From positions 186,001-250,000 of the forward strand of contig NZ_AULV01000014.1 in NCBI RefSeq assembly GCF_000422465.1: a stretch of 64,000 nt of DNA. The letters run 5' to 3'. This document shows, piece after piece, positions 43,727 through 52,787 of this stretch. The DNA is from Paenibacillus harenae DSM 16969 (GTDB taxonomy: Bacteria > Bacillota > Bacilli > Paenibacillales > Paenibacillaceae). Made by a program: the position numbers and the translations under genes. Position 1 is the stretch's first letter. Every line of letters begins with the position of its first letter. The notes under the pieces are model-generated. The model saw nothing but the letters and a program-made list of their open reading frames with translations. It had not been told where the DNA came from and ran no database searches.

Positions 43727-44199
43727 CTCGTCACCTCCATTATCGCTTTCTCGAATGTGCCCCTGATTTGATTGGTCAGCATCTCTGCATCTTCAATGTC
43801 CATCGCGTGGATATATAAGATGCGCCCGTCCCGCGCCACATCCAAGGTCAGCGTGCCGGGTGTCAGGCAGATCAAGCAGGAGAGGATCGTAATCTCCCAA
43901 TCGGACTTCAGCTCCGTCCGGAGCGCGAATATGCCGGGCCGGATGGCAAGACTCGGGCGAACGATCTGGATCATGACCGCAAAGCTGGAGATTACCAGCT
44001 CTCTCATAAACAGGCTCAGAAGCTTAATGACTGCCCATACGCGCTTCATGTAAAAGTCATGCGGCCAGAAACGGTTGAGCAGTCCGATACAGGCCATGCC
44101 GAGCAAATAGCCGACCGTAAACCGGGAGGATGACCAGTCATTGTACAGAAACATCCAGACAAAGGCAATGATGAGGTTCAATAGGATTTGTAATGCCAT
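43723..44199 (-). CDS. mrpE: Mrp Na+/H+ antiporter subunit E
   Basis: Start at ATG 44199 with AAGGAG nine bases upstream; 158 residues (an upstream extension to 44322 is the antisense frame of mrpD coding DNA). Hydrophobic helices at the N-terminus (LQILLNLIIAFVWMFLYNDW) are followed by the soluble domain with LSCLICLTPGTLTLDV, the MrpE signature. The start is six bases after the mrpD stop, whose 3' end supplies the ribosome site. Confidence 0.95.
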   Translation of the reverse strand: MALQILLNLIIAFVWMFLYNDWSSSRFTVGYLLGMACIGLLNRFWPHDFYMKRVWAVIKLLSLFMRELVISSFAVMIQIVRPSLAIRPGIFALRTELKSDWEITILSCLICLTPGTLTLDVARDGRILYIHAMDIEDAEMLTNQIRGTFEKAIMEVTR

Positions 44200-44204
44200 A
44201 TCAT

Positions 44205-45686
44205 CTACTCCTTCAGAACGGCATCGATATAAATTGCCGGATTCATTAACGTATCTCCCGCATCGGTGACGAAGCGATAAACCCATTCCGAGCCCAGCCC
44301 CATTGCGATGACGATCACACACAGCCCTGCCGCCGATAACAGCATCCCTTTAGAGAGCGCCGGCGCTTGCTCCGGGCGGGCTTTCTCTTCTCCCCAGAAA
44401 GCATTCATGAATAAACGGATTAAGGAGTACAGCACAATAAAGCTTGAAGCTAGCGATATCGCGGTTAACAGGTACTCCTTCTCCTGCAGGCCCCCTCGAA
44501 TAAGAAGGAGTTTGCCGGCAAAGCCGCTAAGCGGCGGAATGCCGGCAACCGCCAATGCGGCGATAAAGAACATCCACCCCGCCGCCGGATATTTTCGGAT
44601 AAGACCGCCCATCTCCTTCAGCCGGCTGGTGCCGGACAAATGAACGATCAAGCCGCCTAATATGAACAGCAGCGCTTTGGCAAACATGTCATGCAGCAGG
44701 TAGAAGACGGCTCCGTCCAGCGAGTCCTTTGACGCTACCGCGAGTCCGAAAGCGATGAACCCCACGCTTATGACAACGTTATAGTTCAGAATGCGCTGTA
44801 CGTCGGAGTACGCCACGGCGCCGAACGCTCCCAGTACCATGGTAGCCGCCGCCATCCAGCCGATCCAGCCGTGCGTCACCTGTGGTTCATGGTAGAAAAT
44901 AAGCGTAAACGTACGGATCAAAGCGTATAATCCGACCTTCGTGAGCAAAGCGCCGAACAAGGCAGCAACCGCCGCAGGCGGAACGCTGTATGAGCCGGGA
45001 AGCCAGAAGAACAGGAATAGGCCGGCTTTTAACGAAAACACGATCAGAAATAATATCGCGATCACATTCAATATGCCGTCCTGCCCGGCTTCGGCCACGC
45101 GCAAGGATAGATGGGCCATGTTTAAAGTGCCGACGGCGCCGTAGAGATACGCAACGGCGGCAACAAACAGCGTAGAGGATAAAATATTAATCAGCATATA
45201 TTTTAACGTCTCGCGCAGCTGGCGCTTGGTCCCCCCGAGCACGATCAGCGCATAGGACGAGATGAGCATAACCTCGAAGCATACGAACAGATTGAACAAA
45301 TCGCCGGTCAGGAACGATCCGTTAACCCCTACCAGCAAAAATTGAAAAAACGGATAGTAATAATAGCGCTCCCGTTCCGCTCCGACCGTGCCGAAGGAGA
45401 AGATCAGGCAGAACGCGCCGACCGCCGACGCGGCGAGAACAAGCAGCGCTGCCAGCGTATCCGCAACGAATACGATTCCGTATGGCGGCATCCAGCCGCT
45501 CATATGCAGCGTCTGAATGCCCTCCGTTTTCACTTGAACCAATATCGCACCCGATGCCGACACAGTGGCCAGCATGCCGATCACGCTGATCCACCGCTGC
45601 GCGATGACGTTATTTTTCAGAAAGATAAGAATTGCCGCCGCGCACAATGGAATAAGCAGTGGAAATACGAGCAGGTTATTCATCAT
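44205..45686 (-). CDS. mrpD: Mrp Na+/H+ antiporter subunit D
   Basis: A 493-residue protein with about 14 transmembrane segments, homologous to NuoM/NuoN. FWLPGSYSVPPAAVAALFGA and LLHDMFAKALLFILGGL carry the Lys and His that are conserved in proton-pumping antiporter-like subunits; FEVMLISSYALIVLGG has the essential Glu of the FE motif. Together with MrpA it forms the ion path. It overlaps mrpC by 11 bases. Confidence 0.97.
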   Translation of the reverse strand: MMNNLLVFPLLIPLCAAAILIFLKNNVIAQRWISVIGMLATVSASGAILVQVKTEGIQTLHMSGWMPPYGIVFVADTLAALLVLAASAVGAFCLIFSFGTVGAERERYYYYPFFQFLLVGVNGSFLTGDLFNLFVCFEVMLISSYALIVLGGTKRQLRETLKYMLINILSSTLFVAAVAYLYGAVGTLNMAHLSLRVAEAGQDGILNVIAILFLIVFSLKAGLFLFFWLPGSYSVPPAAVAALFGALLTKVGLYALIRTFTLIFYHEPQVTHGWIGWMAAATMVLGAFGAVAYSDVQRILNYNVVISVGFIAFGLAVASKDSLDGAVFYLLHDMFAKALLFILGGLIVHLSGTSRLKEMGGLIRKYPAAGWMFFIAALAVAGIPPLSGFAGKLLLIRGGLQEKEYLLTAISLASSFIVLYSLIRLFMNAFWGEEKARPEQAPALSKGMLLSAAGLCVIVIAMGLGSEWVYRFVTDAGDTLMNPAIYIDAVLKE

Positions 45687-46014
45687 CCTTCCCCCTTAAT
45701 AACTCCATGTCATCCGTCCCCAGCTTCTGGTATGCCTTATAGGCAAGCACGAAGAAGAAGGAGGTTACGCCGAAGCTGATAACGATTGAGGTAAGGATCA
45801 ACGCCTGCGGCAGCGGGTCGACATAGGCGTCCGCCTTCTGCCCGAGCAGCGGCGCGGCTCCCGTCTTTAACCGGGACATCGTTAGCAGCAGCATGTGAAC
45901 GCCGTGCGTAAGCAGCGACGTGCCCAAGATGATGCGAAGCAGGCTTCTGGATAAAATCAGGTACACGCCTACGGTGAAAATAATGCCGATGGCAAGCGAC
46001 ATATACAACTCCAT
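45676..46014 (-). CDS. mrpC: Mrp Na+/H+ antiporter subunit C
   Basis: A 112-residue NuoK-like subunit with three transmembrane segments (LAIGIIFTVGVYLILSRSLL, then LRIILGTSLLTHGVHMLLLT). QALILTSIVISFGVTSFFFV is the conserved C-terminal helix. It starts two bases after mrpA stops (in minus-strand order) and overlaps mrpD, so the whole operon is tightly packed. Confidence 0.96.
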   Translation of the reverse strand: MELYMSLAIGIIFTVGVYLILSRSLLRIILGTSLLTHGVHMLLLTMSRLKTGAAPLLGQKADAYVDPLPQALILTSIVISFGVTSFFFVLAYKAYQKLGTDDMELLRGKDDE

Positions 46015-46016
46015 CT

Positions 46017-48893
46017 TTATTTATCCCTCCCTATCGCCAGGATGATCGTCATCGTAATGCCGACCACCGTCAAGTAAACGCCCAGATCGAACAGCATCGC
46101 TGTGGCAAGCTCCGCATGCCCGAGAAGCGGCAGATCGAAATAGCCGAACGAATGGCTGAGGAACGGAGCGCCGAAGAAGAAGGAACCCATTCCCGTGAGC
46201 ACCGCTACAATGATGCCGACCGCCGTTAGCTTGCGGAAATCAATCGGAACGGCCTCGCGAATCGTCTTCATGCCGAATGCCATCGTCAGCAGCACGAAAG
46301 CGGCGGCCGTCATAAGCCCCCCGATGAAGCCCCCGCCCGGTTCATTGTGGCCCGAGAAGAACAAATACAGCGAGAACGTCAGGATGATGAAGATAACGGC
46401 CTTGGAGATCGTCTGCAGAATGACGTCGTTGCTCCGAACCGCATGAATCCGATGCCCGCTATCCTTGACCGTATGAACCAGGCCTTTCCCCGCTTCATCC
46501 GATTCCAGCTTCAGCTTAATTAACGCATAGATACCGTACGATGCGATGCCGAGCACTACGATTTCCAGAAGCGTATCAAAGCCCCGGAAGTCAACGAGTA
46601 TGACATTTACGACGTTTTTGCCCCCGGCCAGCTTGTAGCTTTCCTTCAGGAAATAATCCGATATCGACTCGAATGACCGGCTGCTGCTTGCGCTTAGGGC
46701 AATCAACGTCATGACTGCGCCTACCCCTACGGATATGATAAAGTTCGACAGCTTGAAGCGCAGCTTCGTCAGCTCCCTCTTCCATTTAGGCAGATGGTAG
46801 AAGCAGAGCAGGAACAGCATGACGGATACCGTCTCCACGATCATTTGGGTTAACGCCAAATCCGGAGCGCGGAAGATTACGAAGAATAACGTCACCATAT
46901 AACCCGCTGCGCCTGTCAGGATAATCGCCATGAGCCGCGTACGCGCGAACGGTACGGCAATGACGGATACGACGAGCACAAAAATAATAACCGCTTCATA
47001 CAGCGACATCGGCGCGTACCCGGACATATCGAACCGGATATTCGCCGAGCCCCCCATCGTAACCGCAACGGCAACGATTAGAAAAGCGAAGATATAGATC
47101 AAATAGTGCCGGATCGAGCCTGTCATATAACGGCCGGTTAGCCGCCAAGCGCTTCGATCAAGCGCTTTAAGGCCGCCGTCATAGGTTTTATTTAACGAAA
47201 CGCCGCTAAAGAGCGGCTGATTGATTATCTTTAATCGAGGATGGAGCTTAAATAAAATGATGCCCGCAGCGACTACGCCTATCGTCATATAAATTTCGGT
47301 TGTCCATCCGTGCCAGAATTCAATGGATACATGAAAACGCGCCCCTTCTGCGAGCATAACCGGATGAATGGCAGCCATAGCGGGTTCAATCAACGAATAT
47401 GACAACAGATTCGGGAATAAGCCGAATACAACGGCAAGCGATGCAAGCACGACCGGCGGCAGCAGCATGCCGAGCGGCGCTTCATGCGGCTGTTTATCCA
47501 ACTGCTCGAATTGCTTCTTACCCGTAAACGTCCGGAATAACAGAAGCATGCTGTATACGAACGTGAAGATGCTGGCGATCCAGGCAATAACCGGGAAGAA
47601 TGCGCCCCAGAACTGCATATTCCATACATTCAGCTCCATGATATTCAGTACCGCGGTGAAGAACATCTCCTTGCTCAGGAAACCGTTAAACGGCGGGAGT
47701 CCCGCCATCGCGAAGGTTCCGATCAGGGCAGCTGAGAACGTGACCGGCATGACGGTCATCAGACCGCCGAGTCTGCGTATATCTCTCGTCCCGGTCTCGT
47801 GATCGACGATTCCGGCAACCATAAACAATGCGCCTTTAAAGACAGCATGATTCATGAGATGGAAGATGGCCGCCGTCGTTGCTTTCACATAAAACAAGGA
47901 ATCGCTTGTGCCCGAATAGACCGCCGCCGCCGAGCCGAGACCGAGCAAGCACATGATCAAACCCAATTGGCTGACGGTCGAGAAGGCGAGCATGGATTTC
48001 AAATCCGTCTGCTTGAGCGCCCGGTAAGAGCCGTACAGCAGCGTAACGATCCCCGCAGCGGAGACGAGCCAGAACCAAGACGGCTCTCCGGCGAATACGG
48101 GACTGAATCTGGCGACCAAGTAAAGCCCGGCCTTTACCATGGTAGCCGAGTGCAAATAGGCGCTGACCGGCGTCGGCGCTTCCATCGCGTCCGGCAGCCA
48201 AATATGGAAAGGAAATTGCGCCGACTTCGTGAATGCACCCAGCAGAATCAGCAGCATCGCCGGTACAAATAAGCCGTGGCTCTCAATCAGATCCGCACTG
48301 CCGATGATTTCACGCAGGCTGAATGTTCCCGTCATGAGGTACAGCAGAATGAATCCGCTGAGCATGGCTAATCCGCCAAATACGGTAATGAGCAGCGATT
48401 TTAATGCGCCGTAACGCGATTTGTCCCTTTGATGCCAGAAAGCGATCAGAAGGAAGGACGACAGGCTTGTCAGTTCCCAGAACCCGTACAGGACGATTAG
48501 ATTGTCGGATAACACGACTCCGAGCATCGCTCCCATGAAGAGCAGCAAATAAACATAGAAATGGCCGATAGCTTCTTTTCTTTTATTCAAATAATAGATC
48601 GAATACAAAATGACTAAAGCGCCTATTCCCGTAATGAGCAGCGAGAACAGTAACCCCAGCCCGTCGAGATGGACGGTAAAATCTACGCCTAAGGACGGGA
48701 TCCAGGGCACGGTGGCAGTCAGCTTCTCCCCGGCTTGGATCTGCGGCAGCCTTCCCATTAAATAAATAAACAGAAATACGGGCACGGGCAGAACAAACCA
48801 TCCGGTATGAATTAGCCGCGCATTCCGATACAGAACCGGGCAGAGAGCCGCAGCGATAAAAGGCAAAATAATGACGATATGCAGCAAAGACAC
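46017..48893 (-). CDS. mrpA: Mrp Na+/H+ antiporter fused subunits A and B
   Basis: Start at GTG 48893 with AAGGAGG eight bases upstream; 958 residues. Residues 1 to about 780 are MrpA: NuoL-like part with the helix-breaking Lys/Glu signature (ILLGAFTKSAQFPFHIWLPD, then YLHSATMVKAGLYLVARF) and a C-terminal part with DUF4040. From about residue 815 the sequence is MrpB (DVILQTISKAVIFIILTFSL, then GGGFIGGLMTAAAFVLLTMA), which is a separate gene in B. subtilis. The first gene of the mrp operon, followed by C, D, E, F and G. The complex exports Na+ in exchange for protons under alkaline or salt stress. Confidence 0.95.
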   Translation of the reverse strand: MSLLHIVIILPFIAAALCPVLYRNARLIHTGWFVLPVPVFLFIYLMGRLPQIQAGEKLTATVPWIPSLGVDFTVHLDGLGLLFSLLITGIGALVILYSIYYLNKRKEAIGHFYVYLLLFMGAMLGVVLSDNLIVLYGFWELTSLSSFLLIAFWHQRDKSRYGALKSLLITVFGGLAMLSGFILLYLMTGTFSLREIIGSADLIESHGLFVPAMLLILLGAFTKSAQFPFHIWLPDAMEAPTPVSAYLHSATMVKAGLYLVARFSPVFAGEPSWFWLVSAAGIVTLLYGSYRALKQTDLKSMLAFSTVSQLGLIMCLLGLGSAAAVYSGTSDSLFYVKATTAAIFHLMNHAVFKGALFMVAGIVDHETGTRDIRRLGGLMTVMPVTFSAALIGTFAMAGLPPFNGFLSKEMFFTAVLNIMELNVWNMQFWGAFFPVIAWIASIFTFVYSMLLLFRTFTGKKQFEQLDKQPHEAPLGMLLPPVVLASLAVVFGLFPNLLSYSLIEPAMAAIHPVMLAEGARFHVSIEFWHGWTTEIYMTIGVVAAGIILFKLHPRLKIINQPLFSGVSLNKTYDGGLKALDRSAWRLTGRYMTGSIRHYLIYIFAFLIVAVAVTMGGSANIRFDMSGYAPMSLYEAVIIFVLVVSVIAVPFARTRLMAIILTGAAGYMVTLFFVIFRAPDLALTQMIVETVSVMLFLLCFYHLPKWKRELTKLRFKLSNFIISVGVGAVMTLIALSASSSRSFESISDYFLKESYKLAGGKNVVNVILVDFRGFDTLLEIVVLGIASYGIYALIKLKLESDEAGKGLVHTVKDSGHRIHAVRSNDVILQTISKAVIFIILTFSLYLFFSGHNEPGGGFIGGLMTAAAFVLLTMAFGMKTIREAVPIDFRKLTAVGIIVAVLTGMGSFFFGAPFLSHSFGYFDLPLLGHAELATAMLFDLGVYLTVVGITMTIILAIGRDK

Positions 48894-48990
48894 CTTTCTT
48901 CCTCCTTCATTCCATATGCTGTACCTAATCAGCATTGCCATTTTCAACTAAAAGTAAGTGATTTCATGCAAGTTAACCTAAAAAAACACA

Positions 48991-49015
48991 AAAAGAGCCC
49001 GCTGTTGGCAGGCTC
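48991..49015 (-). terminator. Hairpin upstream of the mrp operon
   Basis: On the minus strand GAGCCTGC and GCGGGCTC pair around a CAACA loop, followed by TTTTTGTGTTTTTTT, a standard terminator. It lies about 100 bases upstream of the mrp start, so it either ends the transcript of the 49375 gene or is part of an attenuator. Confidence 0.75.
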
Positions 49016-49166
49016 CTCCGATAAAAAAATGATTTAGTTTTCATATCTTTTCCCAAGTACATAGTATATCGTTCTGAGTCATTGTTGTCAAAAGAAATCG
49101 GTTTATTCCGGAGAAAGAATGAAATGTCTTTCTATAGGGGATTACTCTAATAAAGGAGTGATTCCG

Positions 49167-49397
49167 GTGCCAATCAAAAAAATCATCGTCTGTGCCAGCT
49201 TGTTTCTTCTCATGATGGTCATAGGAGGAATATTAAACAATCGCATAACGAATCAACAAATGACAAGCGGTTTATACTCATCATCAAATCCGAGCATTGT
49301 CATATACTCCTCCTACCCGTCTAACTCTGCCAATAACCGCCTTTTTCCCTTCATGCCAAGAGAATATGTGCGTATTATTCATCGGACAGCTGATTAA
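49167..49397 (+). CDS. Possible small exported or anchored peptide
   Basis: A GTG at 49167 preceded by AAAGGAG at the right distance opens a 76-residue frame: a basic start (PIKK), a hydrophobic helix IIVCASLFLLMMVIGGI, then a Ser/Asn/Tyr-rich tail (SSSNPSIVIYSSYPSNSANN). It looks like a signal-anchored small protein. The family is not known. It overlaps the 3' end of the opposite-strand gene by 23 bases. Support is only from the ribosome site and hydrophobic segment, so it is tentative. Confidence 0.5.
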   Translation: MPIKKIIVCASLFLLMMVIGGILNNRITNQQMTSGLYSSSNPSIVIYSSYPSNSANNRLFPFMPREYVRIIHRTAD

Positions 49398-49674
49398 CAA
49401 GCTGCTTATAGGCTTCAATGAACGGGGCTGGATGCTTGCCCACGGTATAAGAGAACAATCCTTGCTTCGTGTGCAAATAGAGTAAGCCCTCTCCGCTTCC
49501 CCCCAATGGCCGGTAGGAGATATCAAAAACCTCGCCAATCGGAAATTCCCTGTAACGCGTGACAAGTTTATCCTCATACAAATGCATCAACCGGTCTTGT
49601 ACCACGGTCTTCTGCTCTAATCCGGTTATTTCCCGCTCTACCTTGTAATAAGACTGAACCGCGATCCAATTCAT
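49375..49674 (-). CDS. Hypothetical protein, PH-like appearance
   Basis: A 99-residue protein from ATG 49674 (GGAGG seven bases upstream). It is beta-rich with a C-terminal helix: YKVEREITGLEQKTVVQDRL, YREFPIGEVFDISYRPLGG, YLHTKQGLFSYTVGKHPAPF and a final helix EAYKQLVNQLSDE. The strand-strand-helix order resembles bacterial PH-like proteins, but this is only an impression. No signal or membrane segment. It is upstream of the mrp operon on the same strand. Confidence 0.75.
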   Translation of the reverse strand: MNWIAVQSYYKVEREITGLEQKTVVQDRLMHLYEDKLVTRYREFPIGEVFDISYRPLGGSGEGLLYLHTKQGLFSYTVGKHPAPFIEAYKQLVNQLSDE

Positions 49675-49749
49675 TTCCGCCCCTCCCTTCATCATCCTTC
49701 TATTTTAGCAAATGGATTTCCTCTTGACACACAGGCTTGTCATCTAGCA

Positions 49750-49778
49750 TTATGAATATAAAATAAAATCATTCATAA
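49750..49778. promoter_or_regulatory. TetR-type operator overlapping the promoter of the first ABC locus
   Basis: TTATGAAT at 49750-49757 and ATTCATAA at 49771-49778 are exact inverted halves, 13 bases apart, downstream of a TTGACA at 49724. Position between the -35 and the TetR start at 49803 implies autorepression. Confidence 0.75.
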
Positions 49779-49802
49779 GATCACAAAAAAGGAAAATACA
49801 CG

Positions 49803-50423
49803 ATGCCAAAAAAATTTAATGAGCAAGAAAAAGAATGGATACGGCACAAGCTGCTTGAGGAAGGCAAACGGAATTTTGAAGCGGCCGGCCTTCGAAAAAC
49901 AAGCGTCGAGGATTTGACCAAAGTCGCCGGAATCGCGCAGGGTTCCTTTTATTCGTTTTTTGAATCAAAGGAAGTATTGTTCTATACGCTCCTGCTGGAT
50001 GAGGAATCTCGAATCCGCAAGCAACTTCTTGAGTCTTACCTTTCGGACGAAGGCATGACGAAAGAAAGGATTAAGTCATTCATGCTGGACGCATTCCGCC
50101 TCATAAGCGAGAGTCCCCTCATGAAGCAAATTTATCTCGCGGGCGATTTCGAACAGCTTGTTCGCAAGCTTCCGCAGGAGCTGCTGGAGCGTAATTTCAC
50201 CGAGGATCAGGATGCGTTAATGCCCGTTATCCGAAAATGGCAATCCTCCGGCTTTTTAAGCGGTACGCGTCCGGAGTTGATCGTCAGCATGCTGCGCTCG
50301 CTCGTTCTTTTATCCTTGCACAAGAAAGAGATCGGCGAGGCTATTTTTGATGACACGATTACACTCATGGTCGATCTTATTGCCGAAGGGATGTATGCCT
50401 ACCATGAATCAGGCAGTGAGTAA
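49803..50423 (+). CDS. TetR/AcrR regulator of the first ABC exporter
   Basis: A 206-residue repressor. The helix-turn-helix covers residues 11-58: WIRHKLLEEGKRNFEAAGLR then KVAGIAQGSFYSFFESKEVL with the conserved F-Y-S-F-F-x-x-K-E. The rest is a ligand-binding domain. The first gene of the operon TetR - ABC ATPase - two permeases; the ATPase start overlaps its 3' end. An operator dyad lies just upstream. It probably represses the exporter until a drug or lipid-like inducer binds. Confidence 0.92.
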   Translation: MPKKFNEQEKEWIRHKLLEEGKRNFEAAGLRKTSVEDLTKVAGIAQGSFYSFFESKEVLFYTLLLDEESRIRKQLLESYLSDEGMTKERIKSFMLDAFRLISESPLMKQIYLAGDFEQLVRKLPQELLERNFTEDQDALMPVIRKWQSSGFLSGTRPELIVSMLRSLVLLSLHKKEIGEAIFDDTITLMVDLIAEGMYAYHESGSE

Positions 50424-51294
50424 CCCCGTGATTGACCCTGTGATTGAAGTTGACCGTTTGCAATTTTCTTATCCGGGAACCGGCAGCCGCATTTTGCATG
50501 GCATTAGCTTTACCATCGCCCGCGGCGATATATTCGGCTTTCTCGGTCCTTCAGGTGCGGGAAAGAGCACAACGCAGAAAGTTCTAATCGGCGTGTTGAA
50601 AGGCTACGATGGCCGCGTAAAGGTGTTGGGCGAAGAAATCCGGGACACCCGTTCCGGCTACTACGAGCGTATTGGAGTCGCTTTCGAGTTTCCCAATTTC
50701 TACAGTAAGCTTTCCGTGCTTGAAAATTTGAAGCTCTTCCGTTCGTTGTATACCGGGGAGACGGAAGAACCGATAAAGCTGCTGGAACAGGTAGGTCTTG
50801 CCGATGCCGCTCATTTGAAGGTGTCGGAGCTGTCAAAGGGGATGAAAATGAGGTTGAATTTTTGCCGCGCCCTGCTCCATCGTCCCGCGGTGCTGTTTCT
50901 TGACGAGCCTACTTCGGGTCTTGATCCCGTTAACGCGAAGATCATGAAGGATCTTATTCTGGAACGCAAGGCTGCCGGGACGACGATCGTCATTACGACG
51001 CATAATATGCATGCCGCCGAGGAGCTGTGCGACCGGGTTGCTTTTATCGTGGACGGACAAATCAAGCTGATTGATTCGCCAAGGGAGCTGAAGCTGAGAC
51101 AAGGCGAGAGTAAAGTCCGGGTAGAATTTATGGAAGGCGAGATCCGTAAATCCGAGGATTTTCCGATTGATGATTTAGCTCAAAATGAACGTTTTTTGCA
51201 GGTGATTGGCCGGCATAAAATCGAAACCATTCATTCGCTCGAAGCCTCTTTGGAACAAATTTTTATTGACGTGACTGGAAGAACCTTGACATGA
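50395..51294 (+). CDS. ABC transporter ATPase, drug-export type
   Basis: Start at ATG 50395, overlapping the TetR end by 29 bases (ATG 50404 also possible); about 299 residues. Walker A is GPSGAGKST, the ABC signature is VSELSKGMKMRLNF, Walker B is AVLFLDEPTSGLDP and the switch His is in TTHNMHAAEEL. It is closest in style to ATPases of fluoroquinolone and antibiotic ABC-2 exporters. It provides the energy for the two permease subunits encoded next (overlap of four bases and then one base). Confidence 0.92.
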   Translation: MPTMNQAVSNPVIDPVIEVDRLQFSYPGTGSRILHGISFTIARGDIFGFLGPSGAGKSTTQKVLIGVLKGYDGRVKVLGEEIRDTRSGYYERIGVAFEFPNFYSKLSVLENLKLFRSLYTGETEEPIKLLEQVGLADAAHLKVSELSKGMKMRLNFCRALLHRPAVLFLDEPTSGLDPVNAKIMKDLILERKAAGTTIVITTHNMHAAEELCDRVAFIVDGQIKLIDSPRELKLRQGESKVRVEFMEGEIRKSEDFPIDDLAQNERFLQVIGRHKIETIHSLEASLEQIFIDVTGRTLT

Positions 51295-52001
51295 GGCTAT
51301 TCATGATGATTTTGAACGATATCCGATTCCAGTGGCGCCATCGTTTTTATTTCGTCTATTTGCTTGTCTGCTCCCTTTATTTACTTCTGCTCCATTTCAT
51401 TCCGTCCGAATATAAGGAAACGGTTGCCGTGCTGCTCACCTTCTCCGACCCGAGCGCGCTTGGATTGATTTTTGCAGGAGGGATATTATTGCTGGAGAAG
51501 GATCAGGGCATTCAGGACTGCTTGTTCGTCACACCGCTCCGGTTAAGGGAATACTTGCTCGCTAAAGCGATCTCCCTATCCCTGCTCTCTATTCTTGCAG
51601 CTTGGATGATTCACGGATTTTCATTAGGCATGCCTCTATCTCCTATCCGGTTTACGGTCGGCGTCATGCTCACCTCCAGCCTGTTCACATTGCTTTCCAT
51701 CGGGATTGTTGTGCGTACTCAGACGGTAAACGGGTTTATTCTTCTCTCACAGCTATTTTCATTTCCGTTTGCCTTGCCCCTGCTTCATTTATTCGATATC
51801 GGCTCTCGCGCTTTATTTGTTTTCTTTCCGACATACGGTTCCCTGCTTCTGATCGGCACCATTAACCGGCCCGTCTCCTCGATGGAAACGATCTATGCAG
51901 TCGGGATAATGATGATAGGCAATACCATTGCCTTCTTATGGGCGAAGCATTCCTTCCAGCAGCGAGTATTACTAGGCATAACGAAAGGAAAGAGCACGTG
52001 A
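51291..52001 (+). CDS. ABC-2 type permease subunit 1
   Basis: A 236-residue protein with six hydrophobic segments, beginning MRLFMMILNDIRFQWRHRFY, the amphipathic N-terminal helix typical of ABC-2 permeases. It overlaps the ATPase gene by four bases. The order ATPase - permease - permease matches fluoroquinolone export operons such as Rv2688c-2686c, so the two permeases are probably a heterodimer. Confidence 0.88.
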   Translation: MRLFMMILNDIRFQWRHRFYFVYLLVCSLYLLLLHFIPSEYKETVAVLLTFSDPSALGLIFAGGILLLEKDQGIQDCLFVTPLRLREYLLAKAISLSLLSILAAWMIHGFSLGMPLSPIRFTVGVMLTSSLFTLLSIGIVVRTQTVNGFILLSQLFSFPFALPLLHLFDIGSRALFVFFPTYGSLLLIGTINRPVSSMETIYAVGIMMIGNTIAFLWAKHSFQQRVLLGITKGKST

Positions 52002-52726
52002 TGATACGGTATCGAACACTAGTATTAAACGACCTCAGGCAAATTAGGATGGACCCGTTGCTGATGGCCAGTCTGTTGGGGCCGCTCGCTGTTATCGCGG
52101 TTACGCGTTTCGGCTTTATACCGCTTTCCGATTGGATCGAACGGCAGTACGGCTTTGCCCTTGCTCCCTATTCGGGTTTCGCGGCAACCTTCCTGCTGCT
52201 CACCATTCCGCTCCTGCCGGGAACGATGACCGGGCTGCTTATGCTGGATGAACGCGATGAGAATATCATGAGTTATTATTCGGTTACTCCGCTTACCCGC
52301 CGCGGGTATTCAGTTTACCGCTTATTTCTTCCCACTCTCTTGTCCGTTCTGCTAAGCGCGGCATTCGTTTTATTCTCTGGGATAACGGAATCCCGCTCCG
52401 AAAATATATACGCCCTGACGCTTCTCGCACTGGAGGCCCCCTGCATCGCTCTCTTTCTGGCTGCGTTCGCCAGCAACAAAGTTGAAGGACTGGCCCTATC
52501 CAAAATAAGCGGGCTGCTCTTTGCAGGCCCTGTTGTCGCTGCCTTTATACCTGAGCCATGGCAGTATGCGGGGATGTGGATCCCTACATTTTGGCCTGCC
52601 AAGTGCTACTTGCTTGGGGTGAACCAGGAGCCGCTTGCCGCTCTCGGCGTGTTTGGAGTCGGATTAATCTTTCACCTCTTGTTATTAACGGGACTTAGCC
52701 GCGCCTTCTTAAAGCGTATCGATTAA
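52001..52726 (+). CDS. ABC-2 type permease subunit 2
   Basis: A 241-residue protein from ATG 52001, whose A is the last base of the previous stop codon. It has six hydrophobic segments, and the stretch LVLNDLRQIRMDPLLMASLL has the same layout as the start of the first permease. The loop GLLMLDERDENIMSYYSVTP with TRRGYSVYR is typical of ABC-2 proteins of this export type. The gene is followed by a bidirectional terminator shared with the opposite locus. Confidence 0.88.
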   Translation: MIRYRTLVLNDLRQIRMDPLLMASLLGPLAVIAVTRFGFIPLSDWIERQYGFALAPYSGFAATFLLLTIPLLPGTMTGLLMLDERDENIMSYYSVTPLTRRGYSVYRLFLPTLLSVLLSAAFVLFSGITESRSENIYALTLLALEAPCIALFLAAFASNKVEGLALSKISGLLFAGPVVAAFIPEPWQYAGMWIPTFWPAKCYLLGVNQEPLAALGVFGVGLIFHLLLLTGLSRAFLKRID

Positions 52727-52742
52727 GACTGCGGAAAACAAG

Positions 52743-52776
52743 GAAAGCCTGCTGCAGCGGACAGCAGGCTCTTTCG
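52743..52776. terminator. Bidirectional terminator between the two ABC loci
   Basis: AGCCTGCTG at 52746 and CAGCAGGCT ending at 52770 form a nine-bp perfect stem with T-rich bases on the plus side; on the minus strand TTCCTTG follows. Confidence 0.85.
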
Positions 52777-52787
52777 TAATCATCGAT

